A DNA stretch of 64,000 nucleotides from Molossus alvarezi (taxonomy: Eukaryota; Chordata; Mammalia; Chiroptera; Molossidae): positions 1,798,001 to 1,862,000 of the forward strand of contig CM073899.1 in the NCBI GenBank assembly GCA_037176705.1. Direction: 5' to 3'. A program made the position numbers and the translations under genes. The notes below the pieces were generated by a model. The model did not search any database. It worked only from the letters and a program-made list of their open reading frames with translations, and was not told the DNA's origin. Below, piece by piece: positions 41,861 to 53,970 of the stretch. Numbering within the stretch: position 1 is the first letter of the stretch; each line of letters starts with the position of its first letter.

Positions 41861-42305
41861 TGATTTTATCCCTTTTTAAGAACACGCATAGTATACTGAG
41901 AAATAATATATAAGTGCTACACAAGTAACTTCCATTTTTAAAAGAAAGGAATAGTTTTAACTCAATGTTAGAGGTAATTTGGGAATGAGAACAAATAAAG
42001 GAAAAGGATGAGGAAGGAAATACATGAGAAGTTGTAACATTTATTCCCACATAGTTTTTTCAGCTGGTTACTGTGTTCATTGTAAAGTGGTTATGTGTTG
42101 TGAGAAGTAGAAAATAAATTAGGTCTTGTCCATACTAAGATGACAAGTTGGTTGATAAGACTAAAAAAAAAAAACAAAAAGAGAAGGAAATCAACGCTTA
42201 AACAAACCTTGATGGACACTGTATGGAGGGGAGAGTCCAAGTTTCAGCAGATCGAGGAGCCCTGGAGGAATGGGCTTTGGCATTGCCCTTGAAGGAAGGC
42301 AGGAT
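41861..42305. other. Unique AT-rich sequence
   Basis: No feature recognised. Confidence 0.4.
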
Positions 42306-42512
42306 GCCCTGGCTGGCTGGCTCATTGGGTGGAGCGTTGTCCATGGACTGAGAGGCCCAGTTCGATTCCGGGTCAGGGCACGTGTCCAGGTTGCAGCTCG
42401 ATCCCCAGTGGGGGGCATGCAGGAGGCAGCTGATTGATGTTTCTTCCTCACATGGATGTTTCTATCTCTCTCCCTTCCTCTCTCTCTAAAAGTCAACTAA
42501 AAAAATATATAT
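42306..42512 (+). mobile_element. Ves SINE, ancestral-type class A
   Basis: Head GCCCTGGCTGGCTGGCTCAT, GTTCGATTCCGGGTCAGG, GGGGGGCATGCAGGAGGCAG, CTGATTGATGTTTCTTCCTC, CTCTAAAAGTCAACTAAAA. The body differs from the usual class A at several bases. Confidence 0.85.
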
Positions 42513-42520
42513 ATAATATA

Positions 42521-44534
42521 TGTTTAGAAAGACTGGCTGCCGACATGCATTGCCTGGGAAGGTCCCTCGGACCGACCGCTGGGCTGCATGTGCCTGGGAG
42601 GGGGACGCGGGAGGTAATGTGGGGAGCTGGCGGCTGCGCTGCGGGCGGGGCTGCGTCTCCTTCTGAGGAATCCCATCTTCTCTGCCAACATCGAGCTCCC
42701 ATGCAGGGATCTGAGCTGTGTGACGACATTTGATCTCTGTTTTGAGAATATAATTAGAGGAAATATGAAAGGAGGATTTAACTAGGGAAAAATAATGTGA
42801 CTTTAGAGGAATTTTGAGTCTCCTACCCCTGATTTTATGCACCACAAAAGAGGCTCATGTTTGTTCACGGCAGAAGAAATGACAGAACCCACGTTTCTGA
42901 ATTTCTAACCCAAGGACTCTTTTCTCTAAAACTAGATTTAAGCAGCAGCCAGGTACTGAATGGTCTAGGTGAGGGGAATTCTGGCAGGAACAGGGGCGGG
43001 GGCGGGGACCAGGTGACGAGAGAGGGAGTTTGAGAGGCGTGATGGGCAGGAGTGGGTCAGTAACTTAGTGTGGGGAAAGGAGAGTATTTTTGGATCCTGC
43101 TTGAATGACTGGAAAAAGCAGGAAGATTTAACGGAGCCACAGGAGAGGAGAACCTGCCAGGTGGAAGGAGAAAGATAAGACGTTTTATTTACTTCTGTAA
43201 AGGCACTGGCTCTCCTTGAGGGTCGGCAGGACGTTCCCTTCGGTGGACGGCCCTTTGCCAGGCCGAGAGGCGCGTGGGAGTGACCGGCGGTTCCTCCGTT
43301 CCTCCGTTGGGACAATGTCTGCGCGTCCCTTGCTAAGAATCAGGTGGATTGGGTAGCCCGGTGAGAGCGCACCTTTCCTTTGCACTTGGTTGTTTACCAT
43401 CGTGTGCACACACCTGGCGTCTCCCATCGTAGAGGCCGTTTCTGTCTGACCTGATGTCCGGCTTCTCTAGGTGCAGGAGGGAGGAAAAGAGCCTTGTCCA
43501 GCCGCGGCCAAATTTTCCCACAGAGCAGCTTCGAAACACACTCCGAGAGTTCTCTGCAGGCAGTGCTTCTCGTACTAGAAATAGAGCTGTGTTCCGCCCA
43601 TGGCCTGGCGCTGAGCTGAGCCTCGGTGACAGGGGAGTGACACCTCAGACCTGCACTTTGTAGCTGACTGTTCGCGTGGCGCCCGGGTACCTGTCAGCGC
43701 ACAGGGGCTGTTTGTGTTACAAGCACGGATACGCGTGTGAGGAAAGTCTCACGTACTGCCTGCGCACAGACTGTAGAAAGGCACCTTATTCGTAGTCAGC
43801 GTACAGAAACTAATGAGCAGTAGTGTTTGAGAACATAATCTGAGTATGTTTTTCGAACTAGTACAAACAGAATCACACTGAGAATTTAAACCGAGTGGTA
43901 ATGCACATCAGTGAAGCTTGTACTTGTCATTTATTAAAGCTAATGTGTGGGTCATGGCGTACCAGGAAAATTAGCATAAGATACAGGTTTTTTTTCTATG
44001 AATGTGCTTTAAGTCTCAAGATATTTAATTCATTTGAATATTTACGTGAAGTGAAAATCTTAGCCAATTTAATGAATTCTAAGTGATACTTGAAAAATAC
44101 AACTTTCTAAAACTTTACTAGAATAATCTGGTCTATTTAGTTGCTATTTTATTTTTCCAAAATTTTGTTGTCATGGAAATTATTTCTGTCTAACAGAGAA
44201 TTACAAACCACAACATTTAATCTCCATAACCCCCCAACAAAATATATTTAGCATGTGAGGGATACTTTGGGTTCTTGGAAGGTGGTTTCTTGTTTTTCTC
44301 TACCTCTGGTGGTTGCTCGCGTCTGCTGGCCTCTCTTGCCGGAACCCTTCCTTCACTTGACGCCCTCCAAATCCTGACCGTGGCTCCTCCTCATGCTCAG
44401 GCCTTCTCCACCCCAGACATCGCCACAGAGTGGTTGTCATCGCAACATGGCTCCTGGGGCCTCATCTCCAGAACACCCTGACGTGCTGAGTGGGCCTCTC
44501 CAGCCGGCTTCCCCAGGCCTCTCTCAGGGAACAG
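42521..44534. other. Unique sequence, some GC-rich
   Basis: 42540-42720 and 42960-43700 are GC-moderate to rich. GGGGCGGGGGCGGGG (42990) is an Sp1-like GC-box pair. No gene or repeat recognised. Confidence 0.4.
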
Positions 44535-44665
44535 TTCAGTTCTGGTCTTAGAGTCGTAGGTTTGATCCTCACTCCACAACTTACCAAGAGTGTGTCTTTT
44601 AAAGATATTTCTTAACTCTTCAGTGTTTTGGTTTCCTTATTTCTGCAATGATAGACTCGTGGCAT
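44535..44665 (+). mobile_element. MIR element
   Basis: GAGTCGTAGGTTTGATCCTC, then CTCCACAACTTACC, then TTTCTTAACTCTTCAGTG and TTGGTTTCCTTATTTCTGCA. This is the MIR forward order from the head through the core. Confidence 0.65.
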
Positions 44666-46555
44666 AGGCGTCTCGAGGTCGCTCCAAGACTTCCATCATG
44701 AGCTGTATACAAGGGCTAGAGCACGAATGTCCATGCTCTGCATCTGTGAAAAGGATTCCAATCCTAAACTCTGGAAATGAACCCATAACCATCATCTCCA
44801 CCTTATTATTTGATTTACTAGATTCCTGTGTAGTCTTCCTTTCTGTCTCTAAATAAGTCTGTGTCTGCTTATTGGTGCCATTATTTGTTGCACCATGGGT
44901 CATGGAACTGCTACAAATGTATTTATCAGTATTTTAACGATACATTCTTTATCATTAACGTGCCTCTCAGAGTTTAGGGACAAGATGGTCAAGTGGATTA
45001 CAACTTACACGTAAGCCTGGATGCTAACGACAGGGACAGACGCAGAGACAGAGCCCAGCTCACACACCAGGCTGCTGGCCTCCGGGCCAATGAGCAGGTG
45101 GGCAGACTTTCAGCTTCTATCAGGAAAGAGCATCAAACGTGGTTTTCAAACCAAATGCATCCTTGGTCATGAAGAGATGAAGGTGTGACACCCCAGTCAC
45201 AAGATACGGCTGAAACTCTGCCCGTAAATTTAGGCTGGGGTTCGCCTGACCTCCAGGAGCCCAGGGGAAGTAAACAGACCGGGGCACACTCTTGACAGAC
45301 TGGGGTACACCCACACTTGTGGCAGATGGGCCAATTGCAGGCATCACAGAAAGAGCTGGACAGAGGAGGGAGGTGCTTCGGAGAAAGCAGTGATGAAGTG
45401 GGGGTGTTCCTATGCACAGTAGTGTTAATAACACAGGTACCCCCCTGAGGCTGAGAGTGGGCTCTCAGGGCATGTGTGATTCCAGGGGTGAGGGTGAACC
45501 AGTGTACCCTGAATGAAGACCGATTTCTACGGCACTCTGCTGAAGACTTTAAAGCAAGTATGTTGCGGATGTTCAACAAGTCAAATTAACACCTAGCTTC
45601 CACGAAAACAGAATAAAAGATTGTATCATCAAAGAGAATATTCTTACCACCCCAACAGTGATGGCCACAGAGGAAGCACTCAATACATATTTCATGAGAA
45701 AATAAATGAAAATATAGAGCAGTGTCAGGATAGAAGCCAAAGATAGGAAAGGAAATGGTATAAAAGAGTATAAGATATTAGCAAACTGAATTTATTAGTA
45801 TAGACATAAAATGCTCACATAGGACCAAACAGAGTTTATCCCAGGAAAGCTAGGAAGCTCAGCCCTGGGGAGTCCGTCTCCTCGACGTCTGTCTAGTTGA
45901 CAGGGACACCACTTGCTGTCCTGTCTGGACGCAGGGACAGTCTTCCTGGTGTCTGTTGGCAGACAGCCCTCAGCTGCTGGTCATTTTCAAGAGATGACTG
46001 GATAAAGAGAGTCACCTTGCCCAAGGTCAAGCCCCTTTTCCTGGACAGCTTGCATCAAATGATGGCCCCACCAGGGGTTAAGGACACGGCCCTCCCTCCA
46101 GTGCAGGAGGAGCCGGGCGCTCCTGTGTCTCAGCATCGGAGCCTCCGTGGTGCTGGCCAGCAGCTCCTGTCCAGCTCACGCAGCCCAGCTCCCCCGCCGG
46201 CCGGCTCCTTCCCCTTTGCCCCCTGGACGGCTGTCTCCCCACAGGGTTCCTGGTCAACTTGCTCATTTCCAGCTCAGAATCTGTATCCTGGGCACCCCAA
46301 CTAGTAGTGGAATACTATTACTATTTTGAAGAAAAACATACAGAGAAGACATTGAGTCATTTAACATTTATTCAAGATATATCTCCCACGAAACTAGAAA
46401 TTTAAAAGTATATCTATAAAGTAATAAGGTACATTAAGACCAGAATCAAATTCTAAAACATCCACAGGAAGAGTATGGGAACTAATAAGAAGTGAAGCTA
46501 GTTTTCTCACACACAAAATCCACGTGCAAAGGCTCAGAAGCATCCCTACACAGCA
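44666..46555. other. Unique sequence, no gene called
   Basis: A minus-strand frame of 148 codons (45133-45579) has a Cys-rich stretch (CDACNWPICHKCGCTP), but it lacks a recognised domain and there are no supporting splice sites. AT-rich after 45580. Confidence 0.4.
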
Positions 46556-46650
46556 TGAAAATAACAACAGTTAACACTGATAAACGGCAGCGCTTTTGGA
46601 GTACTTGTGTGCCTGGTTCTGGGATCAAGAGTTTACATGTCCCCAAGTAA
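46556..46650 (-). mobile_element. Possible MIR fragment
   Basis: ACAGTTAACACTGATAAACG then GCGCTTTTGGAGTACTTGTG and TTACATGT recall the reverse MIR 3' part. Weak. Confidence 0.35.
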
Positions 46651-46779
46651 GTAATAAATAAGCATCTACAAATAAACTTAATAAATGATGACAATGTGTG
46701 TAGGGAGGAAGTTACAGAACAATATTTAAGGATCGAAGAGAAAATCTGAGTAAATGAAGGAGACGCCACTTTACAGATT

Positions 46780-47255
46780 GTAAGATGCAGAGAACTCCAA
46801 CAAGCCAATCTTTATATTTACACACAAGATCTAAGGGCCACGAAAAGCCAAAGCATTTTTCGAAGAAGTCGGAGGGACTATTTTTTTTTACCATATTTAA
46901 GCTTATTATAAACCTGGGATAATAAAGACGGAGTGGAATTGGAGTGGAGAGAAATAAAAATAGATCGATGTAGCAAAATGACTCCAAACAGGCAGCGAAT
47001 ACATGTGGCCCTGACAAAAAGGTCAGCGTACATCAGCAGAGAAAGAATGTAGCAAGTGCTTCTGGGACAATTGACTCACCCTGTTTAAAAAATTAGATTC
47101 CAATTACACCATGCACAAAGATCAATGCTAGCTAGGTTAAAAAACCTTTAGGCAAAAAACCAAAACTTCAAAAACTTTTAGAAGAAAATTGGCTATTATG
47201 TTAATGACCTAGTGGCCGACAAGGATACATTTCAAGAAGAGAAAAAACATAAACT
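46780..47255 (+). mobile_element. Old L1 ORF2 fragment
   Basis: TTCTGGGACAATTGACTCAC, ATTACACCATGCACAAAGAT, CTTTTAGAAGAAAATTGGCT and AATGACCTAGTGGCCGACAA follow the L1 ORF2 order ('ctgggacaattgac', 'caccatacacaaa', 'ctagaagaaaat', 'atgacctc'). No open frame survives. Confidence 0.65.
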
Positions 47256-48114
47256 GTGCAGGGACCAGTAGATGTATTGACTTCATTAGAGTTTGTCTTC
47301 TCATACCAGAGGACACATGCCCTCGTTTCTTTTTTATTATTTCTTAACTTCTTTTTAATGCTTATTGTATATTTATTGATTTTCAAACAATATGTATTAT
47401 TACTTGGCACAATTTTGAGCATTTTATCAATAACATCTTTCCTTGATTTTTCTTTTATTTAATAACATACTTACGTTTTAAGGTGATAGATGTAGTCTTA
47501 GTCCATTCACTTTTAATTTCCATAACATACTGAGTTCCAAGAATATTCTTCAATGTACACCCTGTATGTTGTACACTGTGCACATTGACACATTGCTTAC
47601 AATGTTTTCCCTTTCCTGAGCAATAGGATGTGAACACTGGACCTTGCCCCAGGCGTCTCAGAGAGAAGTGACCTGGGCAGGTAAAGATGGGAGGCAGGGG
47701 AAGAGGATGAGGGACTGTATGGAGATTCGTACGGAAAAACAGAAATATACTGAAGCAGCTTTTTGCAGATGTCAGGCAGAGGGAACATGGGTGTCCATCC
47801 GTTACCGCGCACAGTTGTTTTCTGTATCTGAAGCATTTCACACATAAGAAAAGGCTCCTTGCTCTTTGCTTCGGACGGCGCTGCGTCATGGGCTCTGCTT
47901 TGTGCTCCGACGTGTATTTTCTGAGGTGTATTTTCTGAGGTATGTTTTCTGACATATATTTTCTGATGTATATTTGCCTAATCTGTTCCTTGCGACTTTA
48001 TTGAGCCATTTTTTTTAGATGCTTTTTAAAAACAAAAAAAATACATAAAAATGTATCTTTCTTGATCCAGTCTGACATTCCTTTCTGTTTACAAGAAATG
48101 AAGGGCTAATCTCA
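47256..48114. other. Mostly AT-rich; a 14-bp tandem repeat
   Basis: The phrase GTGTATTTTCTGAG repeats about five times with change (47916-47976). Nothing else recognised. Confidence 0.4.
47916..47976. repeat. 14-bp short tandem repeat
   Basis: TGTATTTTCTGAGG, TGTATTTTCTGAGG, TATGTTTTCTGACA, TATATTTTCTGATG, then a partial copy. Confidence 0.85.
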
Positions 48115-48870
48115 CTCGTATTTTTCAGCATCTTCATTGAGATATGATTCCCATTTAAAATACACAAGCTAATGCTTTTAGTATGTTCATTCACAGGGTT
48201 ATGCAGTATAACTTTAGAATTATTTTTGCCCGAAAAGAAGCTACTCCATTGCCCTTATTTCACATCCCCCGCGCCCCCTGCCTGGGCGGGCACTGCCGGG
48301 CAGACGTGACCCTTACTCCCTCTCTCCAGGGCGGCCGGTTCTGGGCACTTCACATGGATGGGATCATACCTGTCTGGCTGCTTTTATGTAGCATAATATT
48401 GAGATGTATCCACATGGTAGTATATATCATCACTTTATTCTTTTTCATTGCCAGATAATAGTCCTCTGAATGAACATGCCAATTTTATTTATTCATTTAT
48501 AGGTGGATAAAGGTTGGGGTGTTTTTCCCTCTCCTGTTTCGAAGGCTGCTGCGAGCATCCATGCACACGCTTCTGTGTGGGTAGGTGCTTGTATTGCTCT
48601 GGGCTCGGGACCGGGGCTGGGGCTGCCCGGCCGTAAGGCAGCATTTTGCTAAGCGTACAGTGCTACAGGTTTGAGGGGTCTCCGGCAGCCCGTCCTCTAC
48701 ATCCATCCGCAGTAGAGGAGGCTCCTGTCTCTCCGCACCTGCCTTACCCTGGTCGTTTCTGTCCACTTTATTCATAAGCATGAAGCTCATGAATTAGTAC
48801 TTATTTGGCTCTATGTGCATTTTCTATGTGACGAATGAGGTTAAGTGTGTTTTCCCGTGGGTTGGGTCCT
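48115..48870 (-). mobile_element. Old L1 (L1M-type) 3' part
   Basis: TCATTGAGATATGATTCCCA, TTCACAGGGTTATGCAGTAT, CTTCACATGGATGGGATCAT, ATGTATCCACATGGTAG and CATCCATGCACACGCTTCTG follow the reverse-strand order of L1M 3' UTRs ('attgagatataattcac', 'catataaatggaatcata', 'catccatgttgtag'). Right end ill-defined. Confidence 0.65.
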
Positions 48871-49137
48871 TCCTGCAAGAAAGTGGGGCACCGCCCACAG
48901 CCCGTGAGAGCACATTCGCCCTGTGAACGGCCTGGGTCCCCCAGGAGGCGTCATGCCGTGTGGTTTCTGTAAATGTCAGCCCTCAAACCGCATTTCTAGG
49001 CCGAGGTCCAGGCCAAACAGATCTGATAGTACAGTGAGCCTTGACAAGTCCGTTGGTCTCTTGGAGGAAATACATTTTTCTACCTGAAAAATTAAATCTT
49101 CCAGAGCAGCATAAATGATTTTATATACAGTTTTCTT
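48871..49137. other. Unique sequence
   Basis: No feature recognised. Confidence 0.4.
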
Positions 49138-49153
49138 CCCTTTAATACACTTT

Positions 49154-49411
49154 TATTTTTTAATTTAATTTCATTTTTTATTCCTCATCGGAGGATATTT
49201 TTCTATTTATCATCAGATAGAGTGGGTAGGAGGGAGGGAGAGAGAGAGAGAGAGAAATATCAGTGTGAGAGGGACACACTGACTGGTTGCCTCCTGCACG
49301 ACCCTGACCGGGGCGGGGGATGAACCACAACCGAGGGATGTGACTGGAATCAAACCCGCGATTCATTGGTCTGCAGGCCGATGCTCTACCATGAGCCACA
49401 CGGGCCAGGGC
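49154..49411 (-). mobile_element. Ves SINE, class B
   Basis: Complement of a variant stem-loop TTCCTCATCGGAGGATAT, a GA-rich stretch, CCTCCTGCACGACCCTGACC, then GTGACTGGAATCAAACCC and head CATGAGCCACACGGGCCAGG. Perfect 16-bp TSD CCCTTTAATACACTTT at 49138-49153 and 49412-49427. Confidence 0.95.
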
Positions 49412-49427
49412 CCCTTTAATACACTTT

Positions 49428-50082
49428 AGTGTTGGAAAGAGGGGCTTGTTTCCCACGCAGGGCGCTCATCACTGGCTCCGTGTACACAGAGCTGCAAGTA
49501 GTCTGCCATCTGTCACCTTCAGATTTCAGAGACTGTTCACAGTTCTCAGCTTTTAATCATTATAAAAATATGTCTGAAAAATGCTATTCCAATAAAATTT
49601 TATTTATTTAAATGATTTTGAGGATGATGTCTTTGCTCACATTAAACATGTATATATATGGGCAGAGATATGTGTATGTAATCTATAACCACATAACACA
49701 TACGTGTACATGTAATCTACCACAGAATTCAAACTAATTCCACCTCATGGGCATCTCTGGCCTTGGCTGACACCCAGGACATATTATTAAGTTATATTAT
49801 TCATAAACTCTTTAAAATTGAATGTCAGGTCTCTGCTGACATTACATATAAATGCTGAATAACTTGTGGTCTCTACCTACATAAAAACAGATGAAAAGCA
49901 AACTGTGATAAATTTTATAAGAAATATACCAAGGTAATAAAGAATTTTGATTCACCACATGTAGGAATTTATAGTAGTAAAGGAGATACTAAAGGGATTT
50001 TATTTTTACTTATTTTGTTTAAATTCTTCAGGCAATAGTTTTCTGAATTCCATTTTTATTACAAAAAGAAGTAAGAATAGGA
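49428..50082. other. Unique AT-rich sequence
   Basis: No feature recognised. Confidence 0.4.
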
Positions 50083-50098
50083 TAGAATTAAAAATTTT

Positions 50099-50320
50099 TT
50101 AAAATCCTTACCTGAGGATACTTTTCTGTTTATCTTCTGATGGAGAGGGAGACAGAGAAACATCGACGTGAGAGGGACACATCAACTGGTTGCCTCCTGC
50201 ACGACTCCAACCGGGGCTGGGGACAAACTACAACTTAGGTACGTGCCCTTGACCGGAATTGAACCCATGACTCTGGTCCGCAGGCTGACACTCTCACTGC
50301 TAAGCCAAACCGGCCAGGCC
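50099..50320 (-). mobile_element. Ves SINE, class B
   Basis: ATCCTTACCTGAGGATACTT, AACATCGACGTGAGAGGGAC, GGGGACAAACTACAACTTAG, GAATTGAACCCATGAC and head GCTAAGCCAAACCGGCCAGG. TSD TAGAATTAAAAATTTT (50083) and TAGAATTTAAATTTT (50321), small changes. Confidence 0.93.
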
Positions 50321-50335
50321 TAGAATTTAAATTTT

Positions 50336-50799
50336 AATCCTCTCCAATAAAAATGGAAACAAATATCTTATTATTTATTTATGTTTTGTGACTTTAAAAA
50401 TAGTGAAAATAAAAGCACTCACTTAATAGTAGAAATATTAAGGAAGTATTTTTTCTAATATATTAACTATTCCTTCAGTATCATGGGCAAAAGTGTAAGG
50501 GATTTTTAAAAATAATATTGTATTTCAATAGGAGATTTTTTAACAATAAAAGGAGATTGGTTTGTTGAATACAATGTGTTAGTGTTATGCTTTAATCTTT
50601 GATATTTGAGTACATATCTATGTCATAAGAAAGCACTTTATATCACCATGGGCCACAGCAAAGAGAATAAATGATATATGATGAGAGTCAGATGTGCAGA
50701 GAGACTGAATTTTTGATAAGTATGGTTAATTGGAAACATTTATTTTGTGTTAGGATATGACTTGGGAATCGAATAATTGTAGGTATAGAGTAAAGGAAG
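50336..50799. other. Unique AT-rich sequence
   Basis: No feature recognised. Confidence 0.4.
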
Positions 50800-50885
50800 G
50801 ATTTAGGGTCTAGAGATCAAAGTTTGAATCCTGGCTCTGCCATAAAAATACTTTCTACGTGTTTATTTGCTCACTTTTAACTTCA
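50800..50885 (+). mobile_element. MIR fragment
   Basis: GGTCTAGAGATCAAAGTTTG then AATCCTGGCTCTGCCATAAA is the MIR 'gagtttgaatcctggctctgcca' core region. Confidence 0.6.
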
Positions 50886-52032
50886 AGATATTTCAAGTCC
50901 GTCAGAAACCCCAACTCAGGCAGCCGTAAGGGTGTCTTTCTGTCAGGGCTGGTAGGGCACCCAGAACTGACAATACACGTGGATTTCTGTGACATGCACC
51001 AAGGTTGCGAATGCAGCGCTGATGGCCATTTATAAGAATGCTATCAAAGAAGCAGAGGTACTTGTCGCTGCTTAAGACCAAAGACTGCAGCTGTATCTCA
51101 TTGCTCAAAGGCTTGTCGGTCATTGTGGTTCACACATTTCCCTGGAGCTTGGAGATGCTGTGGAATCAACAGGATGAAGGACGGAGGCAGGACGGAGGCA
51201 GGACGGAGGAGTCAGCACGGTCAGGCTAGATTTCGTTAAACCTTTGTGTTTACCCCTGTGTTGAGTCTTTCTACGCGATAATGTAGCAAGAACTTCATCT
51301 GCATTCCTGATGGGTGGGTTGGTTGCAGGAATGATAATAACTTCTCAGACAAAGTAATCAGATTACATTGTGAGCCATTTTCATGATGGGGAGGCAGGGT
51401 TGAACCCTCCAGGGCTGGCTCTGTGTAAATGGTGCATCTGTCTCCATGGTTACAGGCTGGTGGAGTGAACTGTATGTGGAGAGGTGTTGGTTGGCTCCCT
51501 CTTGTCTTAAAGAATCTGGAGGAGGTGTTTTTATAAATATGTTTCCATCTCTGGGCCAAGGCTGGGTCTGAGGAAACATCAGGGGAGGGAGAGATTCTCA
51601 GCTCTGTCAGGAGTTCAAAGACACCTTTCCTACATTTGAAACATGCTTTAATTACTAAACACGGCCACATGTGTAGTTGCGCAGGTCTAATGATAAGGAA
51701 ATGCACGTTGTCACATCCTTTCTGAAGTTGTTTATTTGTATGATTTTCTCAGCTGCAGGTGTCCATGTAGTTCTCAGCGATGCGGAAAAAGGCCATCTCT
51801 TTGCTCCCAGCCCCTTCTGTTCAGGATGTCTCAGCAGCCGATCGTGGTGGACACAGAGGACTCCGAATGTGGTACAGAAGAGGTGTTTTTCAAATCCCAA
51901 ATAAGGTTTAAGAACTTGCAAGAAACATAAATGAACACATTCAGTTCTTATTTTAAAAGGATGGAACATGTTTGTTTCTTATACAAATGCGTGCGTGGCT
52001 ATTTTTCTAAATTTATTGTTGTCACACATTTT
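50886..52032. other. Unique sequence
   Basis: A small tandem run of GGACGGAGGCA (three copies) lies near 51180-51207. Open frames of up to 156 codons are unassigned. Confidence 0.4.
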
Positions 52033-52045
52033 AAATAAAATACTT

Positions 52046-52231
52046 TGAGTGTTGACTCATGCACCAAGAAGTTGCCAGTTCGATTCCCAGTCAGGGCACA
52101 AGCCCAGGTTGTGGGCCTGATCCCCAGTGGGGGGCGTGCAGGAGGTGGCAATCAATGTTCTCTCTCATCCATGTTTCCATCTCTCTCCCTTTCCTTTCCT
52201 CTGTTTCCAAAATCAATAAAGAAAAATAAAT
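52046..52231 (+). mobile_element. Ves SINE, class A, 5'-truncated
   Basis: It begins within the tRNA-like head at GAGTGTTGACTCATGCACCA, missing about 20 nt, then GTTCGATTCCC, GGGGGGCGTGCAGGAGGTGG, CCAAAATCAATAAAG and A-rich tail. A perfect 12-bp TSD AAATAAAATACT (52033-52044 and 52232-52243) shows the truncation happened at insertion. Confidence 0.93.
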
Positions 52232-52243
52232 AAATAAAATACT

Positions 52244-52967
52244 TAGAAATTTGAAAAGTTAAAAATAGAAGCCTTGCCTCATTTTTCTGAACTTTGAAAC
52301 CATTGAACTATGTGTTTTTTATTTCTGTCGGCCTTAACTCTTCAGTGTTACAGTGTGATTTTCCTCCCCAACCCCCACCTGGCGCGGAACTGAGTGGATT
52401 GCAGAGCCCCCGCTGAGCTCAGAAGGAGCTCCCTCCCCCTAACCTCCCTGGCTATGTGTCTGAACCACAGCCGTGTGATGAAGTGCTTTGGATTACTTAC
52501 AGCGTGTGCAAGATGAAGATTAGAAGAATAATTCCATCATTATCATGATTATTGCTATTTAATATTTATATAACACCTTACTCCAAGAAGCTCAAGAAAC
52601 TTTATAAATTTTAAATTATCCAGTGGACTCTAATCTGAGCTCTCCCCCCAGCGGGCTGGTAGGGCACACCATGGTTTTGAGTGACAAACACGGCTAGGGA
52701 AATCGAATTCCATTTGCCCAGAAAGTTGGATTGCTGTCTAATTATGTTAGTACTGGAGGTCCATTTGCTGTTTATTTTGGGGTAACTCCAGGGGACAGCT
52801 TAGTGAAAAGTAAAGAAGTAACACACTGATGTGTAAGTAAAAGACGATTTTTATTGATGTTTAGCTCTAATTAGTAACATTCCGCAGTAACCTTACATAT
52901 AGACTATACTAGTTTTATACTTAGTGCCTGAATGTAGATATATCTGGACAAAATGTCCCGGTCCTTT
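52244..52967. other. Unique sequence
   Basis: 52550-52625 (TATTTATATAACACCTTACT) recalls a MIR/L2-type wording. Nothing firmer. Confidence 0.35.
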
Positions 52968-52982
52968 AAGAACATGGGATTC

Positions 52983-53084
52983 TGCCCTGGCCAGTTTGGC
53001 TCAGCGGTTGAGCATCGGCCTGCGGACCAGAGAGTCCCAGGTTCGGTTCCTGCTAGGGGCACGTACCACAAACAACAACAACAG
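52983..53084 (+). mobile_element. Short Ves SINE (class S), tRNA head only
   Basis: GCCCTGGCCAGTTTGGCTCA, AGCATCGGCCTGCGGACCAG, GGTTCGGTTCCTGC, then GGGGCACGTACC and a (CAAA)-rich tail. Perfect 15-bp TSD AAGAACATGGGATTC at 52968-52982 and 53085-53099. The element is complete at about 102 bp, so it inserted in this short form. Confidence 0.93.
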
Positions 53085-53099
53085 AAGAACATGGGATTC

Positions 53100-53765
53100 A
53101 GTACACTGTTTGAGGCCGTTTTATCCACGGCAGCGAAGTCCAGATTACTGTAGTTGACCATGTGTTACTCCCCTTCTAATCTAAAATTATAATAGGGTGT
53201 CAACACCATGCATTTCACGAACCTGATGGTATTATTAAAACATTAATTTTCTCAGCAGTACTTAACAACCCTTATTTCTTAGCCTTCTGAAATATGACTT
53301 TAGCTCTACTGGATTAAGATGCAGATTTTAGATATTCTTCTTCCATAAAAATACTGCTGATTTTCCCTAAGAGTCTTATCTTTCTGTTCCTCTTTTCCCA
53401 TTAAGTGCTAATAAGCTAAGAGCTTTAAAATGTTTATCAAGAATTGGCTAATTTGTATCCAGGGAGACATTGAAACAATACATGCAGACAATTAAATAGA
53501 ATAAGAGCTGTTAGACAGCCCTGGACACATTTTTTAAAGTTTCATGAGAAGAAATACATTTATAATTGTGGTATAATCAAGTAAAGAATGAAATTTTGCA
53601 CAGGACTGGGAAACAGGAGGGGGAGGGGAGGGCAGAGAAAAGAAGTGTAACATTGTTGCTATTACTTCATTTGACAATCCTAACATTCCAAACAAAGGCT
53701 CCCTGGTTTGGCTACAGTTAAGTAAGTTGAAACTGAAGCAAGTTGAGTACTTTGAACCAAGTCAA
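53100..53765. other. Unique AT-rich sequence
   Basis: No feature recognised. Confidence 0.4.
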
Positions 53766-53970
53766 TGTCTGGTGAGTGGCTCAGTGGTTGAGCATGGACC
53801 CATGCACCAAGAGGTCACAGGTTTTATTCCCGGTCAGGGCACATGCCCAGGTTGTGGGCCGATCCCCAGTCGGGGGGCGTGCAGGAGGCAGCCAGTCGAT
53901 GTTCTCTCATCGATGTTTCTCTCCCCGCCCCCCTTACTCTCTCTCTAAAACCCATAAAGAAAAAAAATTA
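53766..53970 (+). mobile_element. Ves SINE, class A
   Basis: Shortened head TGTCTGGTGAGTGGCTCAGT, GTTTTATTCCC in the B box, GGGGGGCGTGCAGGAGGCAG, CTCTAAAACCCATAAAG. The B box is mutated (GGTTTTATT). Confidence 0.9.

Noticed and set aside
45133..45579. Cys-rich 148-codon minus-strand frame suggesting a zinc-binding protein
   Set aside because: Cys spacing is not a recognised finger and nothing around it supports a gene.
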